This document shows, piece by piece, positions 20,221 through 31,406 of a stretch of DNA of 64,000 bases. The position numbers and the translations under genes were made by a program. Below the pieces are notes generated by a model that saw only the letters and a program-made list of their open reading frames with translations, did not search any database and was not told the DNA's origin. Position 1 is the first letter of the stretch. Every line of letters starts with the position of its first letter. Origin of the DNA: Cytidiella melzeri (lineage: Eukaryota; Basidiomycota; Agaricomycetes; Polyporales; Irpicaceae); assembly GCA_022592445.1 (NCBI GenBank), contig JABYQR010000061.1, positions 1-64,000 of the forward strand, read 5' to 3'.

Positions 20221-22251
20221 ATGCCTGTCCTGCCAGACACTCTTCCGCCTTTGCCAAATTGAGAGGACGGGGAAGCATGGTCAGCAAATATTCTCACCGC
20301 TTGCGAGATCATTGGAACAGCATACAATAGAGCGGCTCAAGCCCTTCAGCAGACCGACATGGATCCCCTACGTGTCAAGGTACAGATTGATACGCTGGTT
20401 GATGACATTTGTCCACTGCTACTTGCGCTTGCTCGGGTCACCGAGATTGAAGGTCTATCACACCAGTGGCTCATCTCTTGTGTTGATGCTGTGAGTGAGC
20501 TAGGACGTCGGCTGCAAGAGACACATGCAACTGCTTGTGGACGGTGCGTGCTATGCAAGACGGCCATTAAGGAATACGCTGATTATACATTGCTAGAGAG
20601 ACTTTGGACATTGCGACAATTCAACCTATCCAGGTTTCTAGTTTGGCTCAGCGTGGTAGGCCTCGAAAGCTTATTAACAGAGCATATCTTCAAGTTGCCA
20701 TGTCTCCTTTCCGACAAATCTCGCTCTCCCGCCTTACTCGCACAATTGGTGTTCACCGACACACACTCCGCCAGTCACTGCGCCGCCATCACATCAACTA
20801 CTTGTTTACACCCATGTCTGATGCCAACCTAGATAAAATAGTCAAGACTTTTCGCAGCACTCGTCCTGAATCTGGTATCCAATATCTCATAGGATTTCTA
20901 CGCCAGAAGGGATTCCGTATACAGCAGCAGAGGGTGATTGCGTCGATCAAGCGGGTTGATCCCATTGGCCATATTTTGCATACTCAGCGACCTGCTATCA
21001 GACGACGCCAATATAAGGTTGCTCGCCCGAACGCACTATGGCACATTGACGGGCACCATAAGCTTATTCGGTGGGGGATTGTTATTCATGGGGGTGCTGA
21101 TGGTTATGACCGTACGGTGCGCACTTTCATGACTCGGTTTATAACTGCCAGTGGTCCTCATATGTATCGTCAGGCAGTCATGATGCGAGCAAGCACGAAC
21201 AACAGAGCTTCTACTGTGCGAGATCTTTTTGTCAATGCTGCAAATATGTGGGGCCTTCCATCTCGTGTACGTGGAGATCGCGGCGGTGAGAATAAAGATG
21301 TTGCCGTGTTGATGATTTTGCTTCGTGGAGCAAACCGTGGGTTGTTTATCTGGGGATCGTAAGTCTGAGCCGTCCATAAAAACATGAAATCTCAGGTTTT
21401 TGTGATAGATCTACTCATAATACCCGCATTGAACGCTTGTGGGTGGAGGTCGGGTCCCAATTTGCCCGCCGTTGGCGAGCATTCTTCTCCCGTCTAGAAC
21501 GTCTCCATCACCTCAAAATCAAGGATCCTCAGCACATGTGGCTCCTTCATTTCCTATTTCTGGACATGATTAATAGTGATTGCGACCAGTTCTGTGCAGA
21601 CTGGAATGCCAAGCCACTTTTTGGCATTGCTAGCCATCGAAGCCCGAATGTATGCTACTCGCCGTCCTTTCCTTTTTTTTTCCATCTCACATCTGTCGCT
21701 CTCCTCAATAGGACCTACGCTTTATTGGTCAGACTGAGCATGGGGTGTACATCGACAACCTCACGGGTGTGCATCCAGACATCATTGCTGAGTATTACGG
21801 AGCTCACGGAAGATTAACCCATTGTGTGCCTGGCCAAACTGGGGCCAGGCACTCATCTGATGAAGATAGCAACAGTGACGAGCATGAGGGTCTGTTGAAT
21901 CCAGGCCCAGATGTTACTCATATAGAAGCAGCTGTCGAGCAGAACCACGGTCACAACTTCAACCACGAGGCCGTCAATGTACCTGAAAGTGAAACTCCAT
22001 TTGCAACACATGCAGATGAGGTCGAGTTCTGTGCAGCACTTGTGATTCTTCAGGATAGTCATGTAGTACCGGGGGGCTATGGTCTACTGCCTGATGAATG
22101 GGAAGACAGTACGTACCCAACACTTGAGGTGCTCCGCTCCAGTCGCCGAGGCCGTCGAGAAATTACCATTAGCTTACCTGAAACCGTTTGGCAACCTCGT
22201 GCAGAGCTTTGGGCTTGCGCTGTAGAACTACTTGTACGTCTAACAGAGTGA
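20221..22251 (+). pseudogene. IS3-like DDE transposase, left copy (premature stop)
   Basis: Exons 20221-20543, 20597-21358, 21409-21649 and 21712-22251 match the right copy in number and nearly in length. TGA at 20260-20262 stops the frame at codon 14. Otherwise the frame would give about 621 residues with the HTH, HTH_21-like and DDE regions preserved (WHIDGHHKL near 21040, RGDRGGEN near 21275, RIERLWVE near 21427). By eye it is roughly 80% identical in protein to the right copy. Restart at the ATG of codon 47 (20359) is conceivable, so a shortened protein cannot be excluded. Confidence 0.75.
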
Positions 22252-24059
22252 CATGTATATGCTGTGGCTTTCAGACAAGTTACCTTCTTTGCTGCTAGTA
22301 CTTGTGCCTGAACTATAAGGCCTCGAGGCTCTGCAGCGTAATGTCGGAAATACTACTTGTGGCCCAAAACAACGGCAAGGCAATTATTTGCAGTGTGACA
22401 AAAAGCCCATGTGTACATAGCAAATATGGTGCCTCCTTTTCCTTTCCTGTGTCATGTTGTCCAGCGGAGATGACAATGACTCTGCTTCTGAAGCTGAACA
22501 CTCAAGTCTCAAGAAGACCACAGGTCAGAGCCAGCTTGAAGCGGCGATCAACTCACTTTCAGGGTTGCATGCAGTCAAGATGTCGAGTTCAGCACTTTGT
22601 ACAGCTGAAAAAGAAGCCAATGCAGGGTTGTCCGCAAACGCAAGGAAGGTGGTTGCTTCAATGAGAAAAAAGCCAAAGGTATGTGTCCGAAGCACTATTT
22701 GACTTGAAGCTGTAGCCCTAAGTTCATAAAGCTAATATACTGACTATTCTACAAGTTCCGCAAACCCAGTCAGCAGAAAGCTAGTTCATCGGCTTCTCAT
22801 CAGGGTTCATCTACAGTTTTTGAAGTTCGAGCGGTTGTGTTATACACACAGGGTTGCATCAATGTGGACGTAAGAACTTTGACTTGGCACACAGTGGCAC
22901 AGCTTTCTGATGTTGAGCACTAACGTCCAAGTTGTCATAGGAGGATAGCAGACGGTATGTATTTGATGAGCCCATCCGTCCGCTCACCAACGAAGGCCTG
23001 CTACACGAGCTTGAGCAAGAAGGACGGGTCAAATTCAACGTGAGGTTTGACCGGGCCTGGAGCTCGGGTCGTGTTTACCAGGCATTTCAAGCTGCTCTGC
23101 CTGGATTTTTCGAGTATCTCAAAGGGCAAGGACAGCACTCTGACAACCATCAAGACTATGTTCTTTGCTATCCAGAGTCTCGGAAGCTCTGTGTGCACAC
23201 GTCAGCCGAGCCAACTGGAGAGCAGTTGTATGGAGTGAAGAGCCAAAAGTGACGAGGGAAGTCTGAGAGCTTCATTCATATAGGTACACACCACCACTGG
23301 CACAATATTGACTATTGTGATGTCTGAATTTGCTCTATTCTTAGCCTCGATAGAGTCTGTTCCTGCTGATGTGCTCTGTCGTACATCGTGGCTGCCTTCC
23401 ATGAACCTGCCAGACAACTCAAGTGATGGCGAGGACATCAGCAGGAATACTTTGTCAAACTCAGATACAAGTTGGATCAATGGCAAGACCACGAAGCCTT
23501 CTGCATTTGAGCACTCACTCTCTGGCACACCAACACCGATAAAGACAGCCTCGAAAGGAAAGAAGCGTGCCATTGAGGCTGTTAGTGACGAGGACAGTGA
23601 GATAGAGATTGCGGAAGGTCCACTAAAGACACCCAGTATGTTGCTGTCGTTGTACTCTACTTTGAGTCAGAACTTGATACCAGTAACTGCCTATCAGAGC
23701 TTACCCTCGGAGCAAAGCAAGGTTCCCTTCTGAGCCGGCTGGACAAAGCTTGTTTGTTCTTTTGTGCTCACTCGTGTTGTGCTCTCGTTACTGATTCCCA
23801 AGCTAGTGGCAAAGCTGCCTGCAAGTTCCAAGGTGAAGATCGAGCCGATCACGGTGGCTTGCCCTAGGCCGGGAGCAACCGAGCGTACAAACACAAAGTC
23901 AACAACACCTGTGAAGACGAACAATCGACCATACCGGTTCAAGAACGCCCCAGTGTTCAGCCGTACTCCCAGCCCAATGCCGACAGCCTTGAAGTCCGAC
24001 AAGCCGCTCTTCCCAATTATCAGAAACGCTACAAACAACAGATCGACAATGTCCGTAAC

Positions 24060-24064
24060 ACGAC
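24060..24064. repeat. 5-bp target site duplication (ACGAC) of solo LTR, left copy
   Basis: ACGAC before the LTR is repeated exactly at 24764-24768 after it. Confidence 0.95.
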
Positions 24065-24763
24065 TGTCACAGATTTTCAATGTTTCTACAAGACTTGCCT
24101 TACCAGGCAACGGTATTATTGGGAATATTTAAGCGCTTGTCAAGCGCTTATCCAGCGCTTATCCGGTGTCTATTTAGGCGCTTATCCAGTGCTTATCTGG
24201 CGCTTATCAGGTGCCTATTCCGGCGCTTATTCTCAGTGCCTATCAATTGATGCGCTGATGCGCTCCTTTCCTTATATGTGTATCACATGATAGAACTCTC
24301 TGGAACCTTGTGGAACATGCTGGAACTATGATGTCATAGTATAGAACATTCCATTAGATGATGTCATAGTTCATAGAACCTTCAGAAAAAGTCTAGCCTT
24401 GTCTTAGAACAAGCTAGAACAAGTCTAGCCTTGGAGCTGGGTCATGGGGTCAGGTCATGGGGACAATTGCTATTGGTTGATTATTGAAGTGGCACCACTA
24501 GGGCATAGGGCATGCTTAGTAAGGTAGATTACTTCGCTTACTCATGTAGGTATTAGGGTTCTTAGGGTAGTACCTGGGGTCCTCCCCTTCATGTATATAT
24601 AGAGGCACTCCTGAGGGCATATCCCCTCAGTCTTATCCACTCTGTTGATCAAGGACTACTTCGTACTCCCCAGTACTCACTCTCACCAACACTCTACTCT
24701 CTATCTCACTATCTCCCCTTCAAGTTTAACAACTATCTGGTGAGTGTAACCTTAACTGTTACA
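24065..24763 (+). repeat. Solo LTR of the nested gypsy family (699 bp)
   Basis: Same TGTCACAG start and CTGTTACA end as the LTRs at 1281 and 8861, and flanked by ACGAC duplications. It differs from them by scattered substitutions and by an expanded run of GCGCTTATC-type repeats near 24135-24230. Loss of the internal region by LTR-LTR recombination explains it. It interrupts ORF3 of the left transposon copy, so it is younger than that insertion. Confidence 0.93.
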
Positions 24764-25366
24764 ACGACCATTGCCGGTTGAAGCGTTGACCAGCGGAACC
24801 AGGCATAGTAGTCCGCCTTTGCCTCCACCGCAGCCATTTCAGCCTGTCGCAGGACCGTTGACACCATCCCACCACACCGCCGTGGCAGCTCGTGCGTCCA
24901 GCACGCCTCTCCATCACTCACCAGGAAGGTGGGAGCGACCGTCTGATATGTCCGACCCGTGGGCAAGTTGATTGCATGACTCGGACTCAGATTCTATTGT
25001 GCACTTCCTTCCTATGTCTTTCTCTCATTTACCACTCTCGTTGCTTACCAACTTCTTACTATTGCCGCTCATTTCCATCGCCTGTTTTCCCCATCTACCA
25101 CAACTTTAATGCTGCGTTGATAACATTATACTACATTTGCACTTCACCTATTAATAGCTTCTCGTTCATTTTGAGCTTAATAGTACTTCTCGAGCCACGG
25201 ACCCATAGTACGTACTGATACACCTCTCTGAAATGCAACCTTTACTTGCCGTTTGGGTATTATACCGTCTGAACCTCAATGCGTGTCATCGACGCGCGAC
25301 ATGGAAAATTGCGCGTCGATGCTGGACTTGACGCGGAGCGCAAAACCGGGAGCGCGACGGCGCAAC

Positions 25367-25426
25367 TATTTAATGTACAGTTTGGACGGCATAGGGGAAT
25401 ATGCCGTCCGAACTGTACATTAAATA
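25367..25426. repeat. Hairpin where the two transposon copies meet: 27-bp inverted repeats around GGGGAA
   Basis: Positions 25367-25393 and 25400-25426 are reverse complements with one mismatch and are separated by GGGGAA (25394-25399). The outward end of each arm is ...GACGGCATA. A copy of this 27-mer with a few changes lies at 31280-31306, at the far end of the right transposon, and again at 31380-31406. The hairpin is therefore best read as the abutting terminal inverted repeats of two elements. Confidence 0.75.
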
Positions 25427-25764
25427 AAAATGCGTCGCGCGCCCGAATGTGACCCCCGCGCGTCAATAGAAGGGCCACTTTACACTGTCGTTTATGTCGC
25501 GCGTCGATAGCGTTGTTTGTCCAAGTGAGAAATCAAGGATGCATTCCGAGGGTGTGTATACTGAGTACGTACTATGAGTCCGTGGCTCGAACAGTACTAT
25601 TACACTCGAAAGGATCGGGGAATCATTAAGACCTGAAGTAGGAAATACTATATCAATCAAGCATTAAAGATGTGATAGAAGGGCAAACGAGTGACAATAT
25701 CAGTAGTCCGTGTCAGGGGAGTGCAAAAGGAGAGGAAGTAAGTGTAGTGAAAAAGAATGTATAC

Positions 25765-27587
25765 TCAATTTGCCCAAGGATCTGACATGTCGGAAGGTCG
25801 CTCCCACCTGTCCGGCGAATGATGGAGAGGCATGTTCGATGACCACGTCGCTAAGGCTGCATGGGTAGAAGGTGTCGAAGGTCCTGCAACAGGCGGAGGC
25901 GGAGGCTGCGATAGAGGCAAGGACGGACTGCCGTGCCTGATCCCGCTGGTCGACGCTTCCGAAAACGATGGCTGCGTTCCAAATGGTGTTGGCCTGCTAG
26001 TGTCCGTCGTGTCTCCAAACCCAAAGGCTGAGTTGACCGGGAAAAGCGGCTCGAAGCCTGTTGGCATTGTCGGACTCGGAGTCGGGCTGGGAGTGCGGCT
26101 GAATACTGGTGCGTTCTTGAACCTGTACGTTGGCCCGTTCAAAGTCTTGTTCGGCTTTGGAGGTGTTTGTGACTTCGTGTCTTTGCGCTTGATTGCAATT
26201 GGCTTTGGGCGAGTCATTTCAATCGACTCGGTCTTTACCTTTGCATTGGCAGGCAGCTTGGCCACTAGCTCGAGAATCAGCATATAAATTTATAATGGTA
26301 AGCACGAACACATACAAGCTCTGTCAAGCCGGCCCAAGAGTGACTTTCCCTTTCCTCCATTGGCAAGCCCTGATATGCAGTTAGTACGCCGTTATGAGGG
26401 TTTGACTCGGACTCTGAGAAAAGTAGGGCCTGGGCAACAGCAACTCACTCGGTGCCTTCAGTGGGCCTTCCACAATCTCAATCTCGCTCTCCTGATCGCT
26501 GTCAGCCTCCATGGCTCGCTTTTTCCCTTTCGAGGATATTGTGAACGGCGGTGATGCACCAGACAACGACTTCAAACTCTTGCGGGTGATCTGACTGGAC
26601 AGAATATTGCCGCTGTTGTCCTCGCCATCGCTGAGGCTGTGCAACGGTTTGGAGGGCAGCCATGAGGTACGACGGAGTACATCAGCAGGCACAGGCTCTA
26701 TCGAGGCTGGTATGTAGCAATTGAGTTTGGACATGACAGTAAGCATTGTTGCGCGCACCTATATGAATGAAGCTCTCTGACTTCCCTCGTCCCTTCCGAC
26801 TCTTCACCCCATATAACTGCTCTCCAGTCGGCTCTGCTGATGTGTGCACGCACAACTTCCGAGACTCTGGGTAGCAAAGTACATAGGCCCCACGACCGTC
26901 AGCATCATCTCCTTGCCCTTTGAGGTACTCAAAGAATCCCGGCAGCGCATTCTGCAGTGCTCGATGAACACGCGCAGAACTCCAGGCACGGTCAAATGCC
27001 ACGTTGAACTTGACTTGCCCCTCTTGCTCGAGCTCGTGCAGCAGGCCATCATTGGTGAGCGGACGAATAGGCTCATCAAAAATGTACCGCCCGCTCTCCT
27101 CCTATGTGGTAGATCACGAAAAGGTTAGTAGTACTCAAAATATCAGGATGAAAATCATACTCAGACTTACGTCCATGCTGATGCAACCCTGCGTGTACAA
27201 TACGACTGCCCGAACTTCAAAAACCGTAGAATACCCCTGCTGAGAAGCTGATGAACTTGCTTTCTCGCGGCTGGATTTGTGTAACTTCAGGCCGTATCGG
27301 AATACAAGTCGGTATGTCAGCATTTCTTAGAATTGAGATTTAGTGCTGATGCATACCTTCGGCTTTCTTTTCATTAAAGCAACCACCTTTCGAGCTTTTG
27401 CTGTCAGTCCTGCATTCGCTTCTCTGTCCGCTGCGTAGAGTGCTGATTTTGACACCTGAACCGCGTGCATCCCCGAGAGTGAGTTGATTGCTGCTTTGAA
27501 CTGGATCTGACGTGCGTTTGTCACAGAATTTGAGTCTTCTGCATCCGAAGCACTGGCAGAGCCCTGCTCAGCCTCGCTCGACGACAT
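25765..27587 (-). CDS. ORF3: unknown protein of the transposon, right copy (481 aa)
   Basis: Exons on the minus strand: 27587-27357, 27284-27171, 27101-26759, 26706-26449, 26264-25765 (1446 nt, phases consistent, splice sites shared with the left copy). The N-terminus is acidic and Ser-rich, then the LSGMHAVQVSKSALY region. The most conserved part is residues about 105-230, with VFEVRAVVLYTQG, YIFDEPIRPLTN and ALPGFFEYLKGQG segments, a compact domain I do not recognise. The C-terminal half is low complexity with basic patches (KGKKRAME) and P/S/T-rich stretches. It is encoded co-directionally downstream of the transposase (stop 27817 to start 27587). It may assist transposition or regulate it. 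No known family was recognised. Confidence 0.7.
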
Positions 27588-27816
27588 GGCAGAAGCAACT
27601 TGAAAGCGAAAGAAGATGTCAAATTTGTTATGTACACTGAGGCTTTTATCTCACACGCCGCTGCATGAACATCACAATATCCCTGTGGGCCTCACCATTG
27701 GTTGTTGATCACTAGTACTGATTCACATCAAACCGCAGAGCCTCGAGGCCTTGTAGCTCAGGCACATGTACTAGTAGTAAGAGGGGTAACTTGCGTGAAA
27801 ACATGATTTATATTTG

Positions 27817-29847
27817 CTACTCTGCTAGTTGTACAAGTAGTTCAATAGCACGAGCCCAGAGCTCTGCACGAGGCCGCCAAATATTTTCAGCTAAGCTGAC
27901 GGTAATCTCTCGGCGACCTCGGCGACCCGAGCGAAGGACCTCGAGTGTTGGGTATGTATTGTCTTCCCACTCATCGGGCAGTAGGCCATAACCGCCGGGT
28001 ACTACTTGGCTATCCTGAATGATTACCAGTGCTGCTCGGAACACCTGCTCACTTTCACGTGTAGCAAATGGAGTCTCACTTTGAGGAACATTGACAGCCT
28101 CGTGGTTGAAGTTGTGGCCGTGATTCTGCTCAACTGCTGCTTCTAGCTGAGTGATACCTGGGCGAGGGCTGTCGGGGTTGTCATCATCCGTGTCTTCATC
28201 AGATGGATGTCCAGCTCCAGTTTGGCCTGGTGTACGATGAGTCAATCTTCCGTGAACTCCGTAGTACTTGGCAATGATATCTGGATGTACGTTGGTGAGG
28301 TCATCAATGTACACCCCGTGCTTGGTCTGGCCAATGAATATTAAATCCTATCATATTGGGTGTGAGGTTGAGCACACACAAAGAAAACCTATCATTGACG
28401 TACATTAGGACTTCGATGACCTGCAATGCCAGACAGAGGCTTTGCATTCCAGTCAGCGCAGAACTGATCACAGTCATCATTGATCATGTCAAGAAATAGG
28501 AAGTGAAGAAGCCACATGTGCTGAGGGTCCTCAATGTTGAGGTGATGAAGACGTTCTAGACGGGAGAAGAAAGCTCGCCAACGGCGGGCGAACTGTGATC
28601 CTACTTCAACCCACAGGCGCTCAATGCGGGTGTTATGAGTGGATCTATCATAGCATCATAAGACCTAGCACGCTTATTGACAGTTGATATGAGACTCACG
28701 ATCCCCAGATGAATGAGCCACGGTTGGCCCCACGAAGTAAGATCATCAGTATGGCAACATCTTTATTTTCGCCGCCACGATCTCCGCGTACACGAGACGG
28801 AAGGCCCCATGTATTTGCTGCGCAAACAAAAAGCTCTTGCACGGTAGAAGCTTTATTGTTCGTGCTTGCTCGCATCATTACTGCCTGGCAATGTGTATAA
28901 GTACTCATAGCTGTAACTAGAGTTATTAAAGTACACACTGTGCGGTCATAACCGTCAGCGCCCCCATGAATGACAATCCCCCATCGAATCAACTTATGGT
29001 GACCATCAATATGCCACAAAGCGTTTGGTCGTGGAACCTTATATTGACGTCGTCGGATTGAAGGCCGTTGAGTATGTAGAATATGACCAACGGGGTCAAC
29101 GCGCTTAATAGATGCAACTACACGCTCCTGCTGTACACGGTATCCTTTCTGGCGTAGAAAGCCTATGAGGTAGCGTATGCCAGACTCCGGGCGGGCACTG
29201 CGGAATGCCTTGACTAACTTATCGAGGTCAGTGTCGGATATAGGTGTGAAAGCGTAATCAATGCGATAGCGGCGTAGATATTGTCGTAGCGTATGTCGAT
29301 GAACACCAATCATGCGAGCCAGTCGGGATACAGTGATTCGTCGAGAAGGGGACATGGCAGCACGAAGGTATGCTCTATTGATGATCTTTCGAGGCCGACC
29401 ACGGCGACCCGATGCAGCAACATGCACCGGTTGGATAGCAGCAATGTCAAGTGTCTCTCTGACATCATTTTGTTTGATTAGTTTGGGCTTTTATAGCACT
29501 GGAGCGGTCAAGAACAATACATACCGTCCACAAGCGGTTGCATGCATCTCCTTAAGCTGACTTCCGAGCTCACTCACAGCTTCTACACATGCAATAAGCC
29601 ACTCCTCGGAAAGGCCTTCAATATGTGCAATCCGGGCAAGCGCAAGGAGCAGCGGGCAGACGTCGTCCACAAGAGTATTGAGATGGACCTTGACACGTAA
29701 GGGATCCATGTCTGCCTGTCGAAGAACTTGAAACGCTCTAGTGTACGCTGTTCCGATAATCTCACAGGCAGTGTGGATATTTGCTGCCCATGCTTCTCTG
29801 TTGTGTCGGTCGGGCAATTGTGGAAGAGTATCTGTTAGAGACGACAT
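27817..29847 (-). CDS. IS3-like DDE transposase, right copy (617 aa)
   Basis: Exons on the minus strand: 29847-29525, 29458-28700, 28644-28404, 28347-27817 (1854 nt, all phases agree). Residues 1-107 are a helical N-terminal region. Residues about 127-170 hold a basic patch and a helix-turn-helix (RGRPRK, then [15 protein letters not shown]). Residues about 197-228 resemble HTH_21, and the rve-like catalytic core follows. Likely catalytic residues are D259 (WHIDGHHKL), D334 (RGDRGGEN) and E369 (RIERLWVE), a D-74-D-34-E spacing close to the DD35E of IS3 and retroviral integrases. A 177-residue C-terminal part follows the last intron. It should cut and join the element ends. The IS3EU assignment is inferred; the DDE motif is seen. 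Confidence 0.82.
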
Positions 29848-30039
29848 GCTAACAAAACAGTATGTAGGGCGTGTGAGTGATGAACGGCGTGAAGACAACA
29901 ACATTTTGCTTACTTGGATTATCGATCATGTTTGAGTTGGGCACGCGCCTACGCCAATTGTACGTTTTCTCCGTCTCCCTCTCTCTCGGAGCCACTCATC
30001 ATACTCTGCTGGACACGAATCAGCATTCCCCCCGAGAAA
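29848..30039. promoter_or_regulatory. Divergent promoter between transposase and BTB gene, right copy
   Basis: Only 192 bp separate the two start codons, against 441 bp in the left copy. The region must serve both genes. A pyrimidine-rich tract (TTTTCTCCGTCTCCCTCTCTCTC) lies at about 29965-29987, ahead of the BTB start. No clear TATA box is seen. Confidence 0.45.
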
Positions 30040-31030
30040 ATGGAAAATCAGCGCTGCAATGGCAAATTTACCAAGAGTCCCGATTTCTGCTTTAACGATG
30101 GCACAATCTGGATCCGCGTAAGTACTTACCTTGTCTAGCTGTTGCTGCGCAATGAGCTCTCATTGTGTCGCTTGGATGCACAGGTGGAAAGGACGCTGTA
30201 TTGCCTCCACCGTGGTATCCTGGAATCCCATTCGGAGACATTCGCGCAGATTTTGCCCATGAGAGGAACTGGAGGGGATGAAGAGGACAACCCTGTCTTC
30301 CTCGAGTCGATCACAAGCGCAGACTTCAACTATTTGGTCAGGCATATATTCATAGGGTGAGTGCACATCTTTCCTTGATGCTTGACAACTCACCTAATAC
30401 GCATGCTGAAGATGGGTGGCACCTCCGCCGTATGACACTGCAATGCTGATCAGTCTCCTTAAGCTGGGCAGTCTGTATCAGATGAAACTGGTGCTCACTT
30501 TTGCCCAATACCATATCAAAGACGAGCCGCGCATATCCCCAGCCACGAAGATTAACCTCGCACGTCGGTATACCATTCCAGATTGGGTCCGGCCAGCCTT
30601 CGAAGCACTAGTTCGCACGGGCCCGCTGCATATCACGGACGAAGATATAGATCAGCTAGGTCTTGTTACATATGCTATACTTACCAGGGCGCAGGCTGAA
30701 ATTGCGAGAGAGCGACTGCGGCTGTCTCTTGCAGCTCCGCCTACTGTGCTTGGGGATGGCTGTGTTGCACATGACCGCTGCGAAGGTGCTTGGAAGGAGT
30801 TCTGGGGAATCAAGGTTTCCCGTTGGTTAAATCACCCGGACAAGCCTCCTCGACTGTCAAAGACCTGCGAGTTTATTGAACAGCTCGGTGATATTCCGTT
30901 CATGAGGAGCCGGTGCCATTCGGAAACACTGTTGAAGCTTCGGGGAATGGCGCCGTTGAGAGCGGAGGAGCGGATCACTGAAGAGGGAGTTGAGAAGGTA
31001 CTTGCATTTCATCGGTCATTAGAGCTGTAA
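30040..31030 (+). CDS. BTB/POZ domain protein carried by right transposon copy (289 aa)
   Basis: Exons 30040-30117, 30184-30356, 30412-31030 (870 nt). Same length and intron positions as the left copy. BTB features: SPDFCFNDGTIWI, LYCLHRGILESHSETF, the FLESITSADFNYLVRHIF segment and LISLLKLGSLYQM. The C-terminal third (about residues 190-289, with CVAHDRCEGAWKEFWG and MRSRCHSETLLKL) is almost identical to the left copy. The first two thirds differ at many sites. It sits at the outer end of the element, transcribed toward the terminus and divergent from the transposase. Known BTB functions are protein-protein contacts and Cullin-3 adaptor roles; a role in silencing or targeting the element is only a guess. 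Confidence 0.8.
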
Positions 31031-31227
31031 TACGAAGTAGTAGTCCTCATCCACGAAATATGTTCACATGGCTATTTGGCGGTGGTGACTAAAAGTTTTC
31101 ATTTTCTCCCCATGCAAGCACACAGGTTACGATAAAATAAACAGGTGTCTCTGTAAGCCTTGTTATGAAGTTCTCGCACACTCATATTGCTTTTGAAAAC
31201 CGTCGCGGCCGTAATATATGCGAAGTT

Positions 31228-31406
31228 GGGGAATGTGGCCTCAGCGCCTATGTACATTCGCGCGGCGCGCGACGTATTTTATTTAATGTACAATTTCGAC
31301 GGCATAGGGGAATGTGGCCTCAGCGCCTGTGTAGGTTTTCACAAGCGCCAACTCATTTCGCGCGGCGCGCGACGCATTTCATTTAATGTACAATTTCGAC
31401 GGCATA
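31228..31406. repeat. Tandem duplication of the transposon end (79-bp and 100-bp units)
   Basis: Unit 31228-31306 and unit 31307-31406 each begin GGGGAATGTGGCCTCAGCGCCT. Each then has the CG-rich CGCGCGGCGCGCGACG block and ends with a 27-mer terminus (...TCGACGGCATA). The second unit has about 20 extra bases in the middle. Confidence 0.8.

Larger units (their letters stand above)
22454..24971 (+). pseudogene. ORF3 of the transposon, left copy (nonsense codon and LTR insertion)
   Basis: Exons 22454-22678, 22756-22869, 22941-23283, 23345-23635 and 23807-24971, the last interrupted by the solo LTR at 24065-24763. They mirror the right-copy gene; exons 2 and 3 have identical lengths. TGA at 23250-23252 replaces a Gly codon of the right copy. 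Reading across the LTR with one ACGAC copy keeps the last exon in frame to the stop at 24969-24971. See the right copy for the protein description. Confidence 0.7.
18559..25393. mobile_element. Left copy of three-gene BTB/IS3-like DNA transposon, inverted relative to the right copy
   Basis: The gene order BTB (minus), transposase (plus), ORF3 (plus) is the mirror image of the right copy. Similarity to the right copy extends from the hairpin end at 25393 to GGGGAA (minus strand) at 18559-18564. It includes the non-coding flanks. This copy carries a solo LTR (24065-24763), a TGA in the transposase and a TGA in ORF3, but its BTB gene is intact. The outer end is not a clean copy of the inverted-repeat terminus: beyond 18559 the minus strand reads TATGACGTTCCGAA, only loosely like the TATGCCGTCCGAAC terminus. 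Confidence 0.75.
25400..31306. mobile_element. Right copy of three-gene BTB/IS3-like DNA transposon, apparently complete
   Basis: It carries ORF3 (minus), transposase (minus) and BTB (plus), all with open spliced frames. The ends at 25400 and 31306 are inverted copies of a TATGCCGTC terminus, with CG-rich motifs such as CGCGCGAC just inside. GGGGAA flanks both ends (25394-25399 and 31307-31312), which would fit a 6-bp target duplication. GGGGAA also occurs inside a local tandem repeat at the right end, so this is not proof. HTH, HTH_21-like and DDE parts of the transposase suggest an IS3-related superfamily, perhaps the eukaryotic IS3EU group. Confidence 0.75.

Noticed and set aside
24132..24230. 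Regular short repeats that could suggest a CRISPR-like array
   Set aside because: They are degenerate tandem units inside an LTR in a eukaryotic genome, with no unique spacers.
25394..31312. GGGGAA on both sides of the right transposon as proof of a 6-bp target duplication
   Set aside because: The same six bases also occur at 31228-31233 and at the left outer end (18559-18564), so they may be part of a local repeat; kept only as a possibility.
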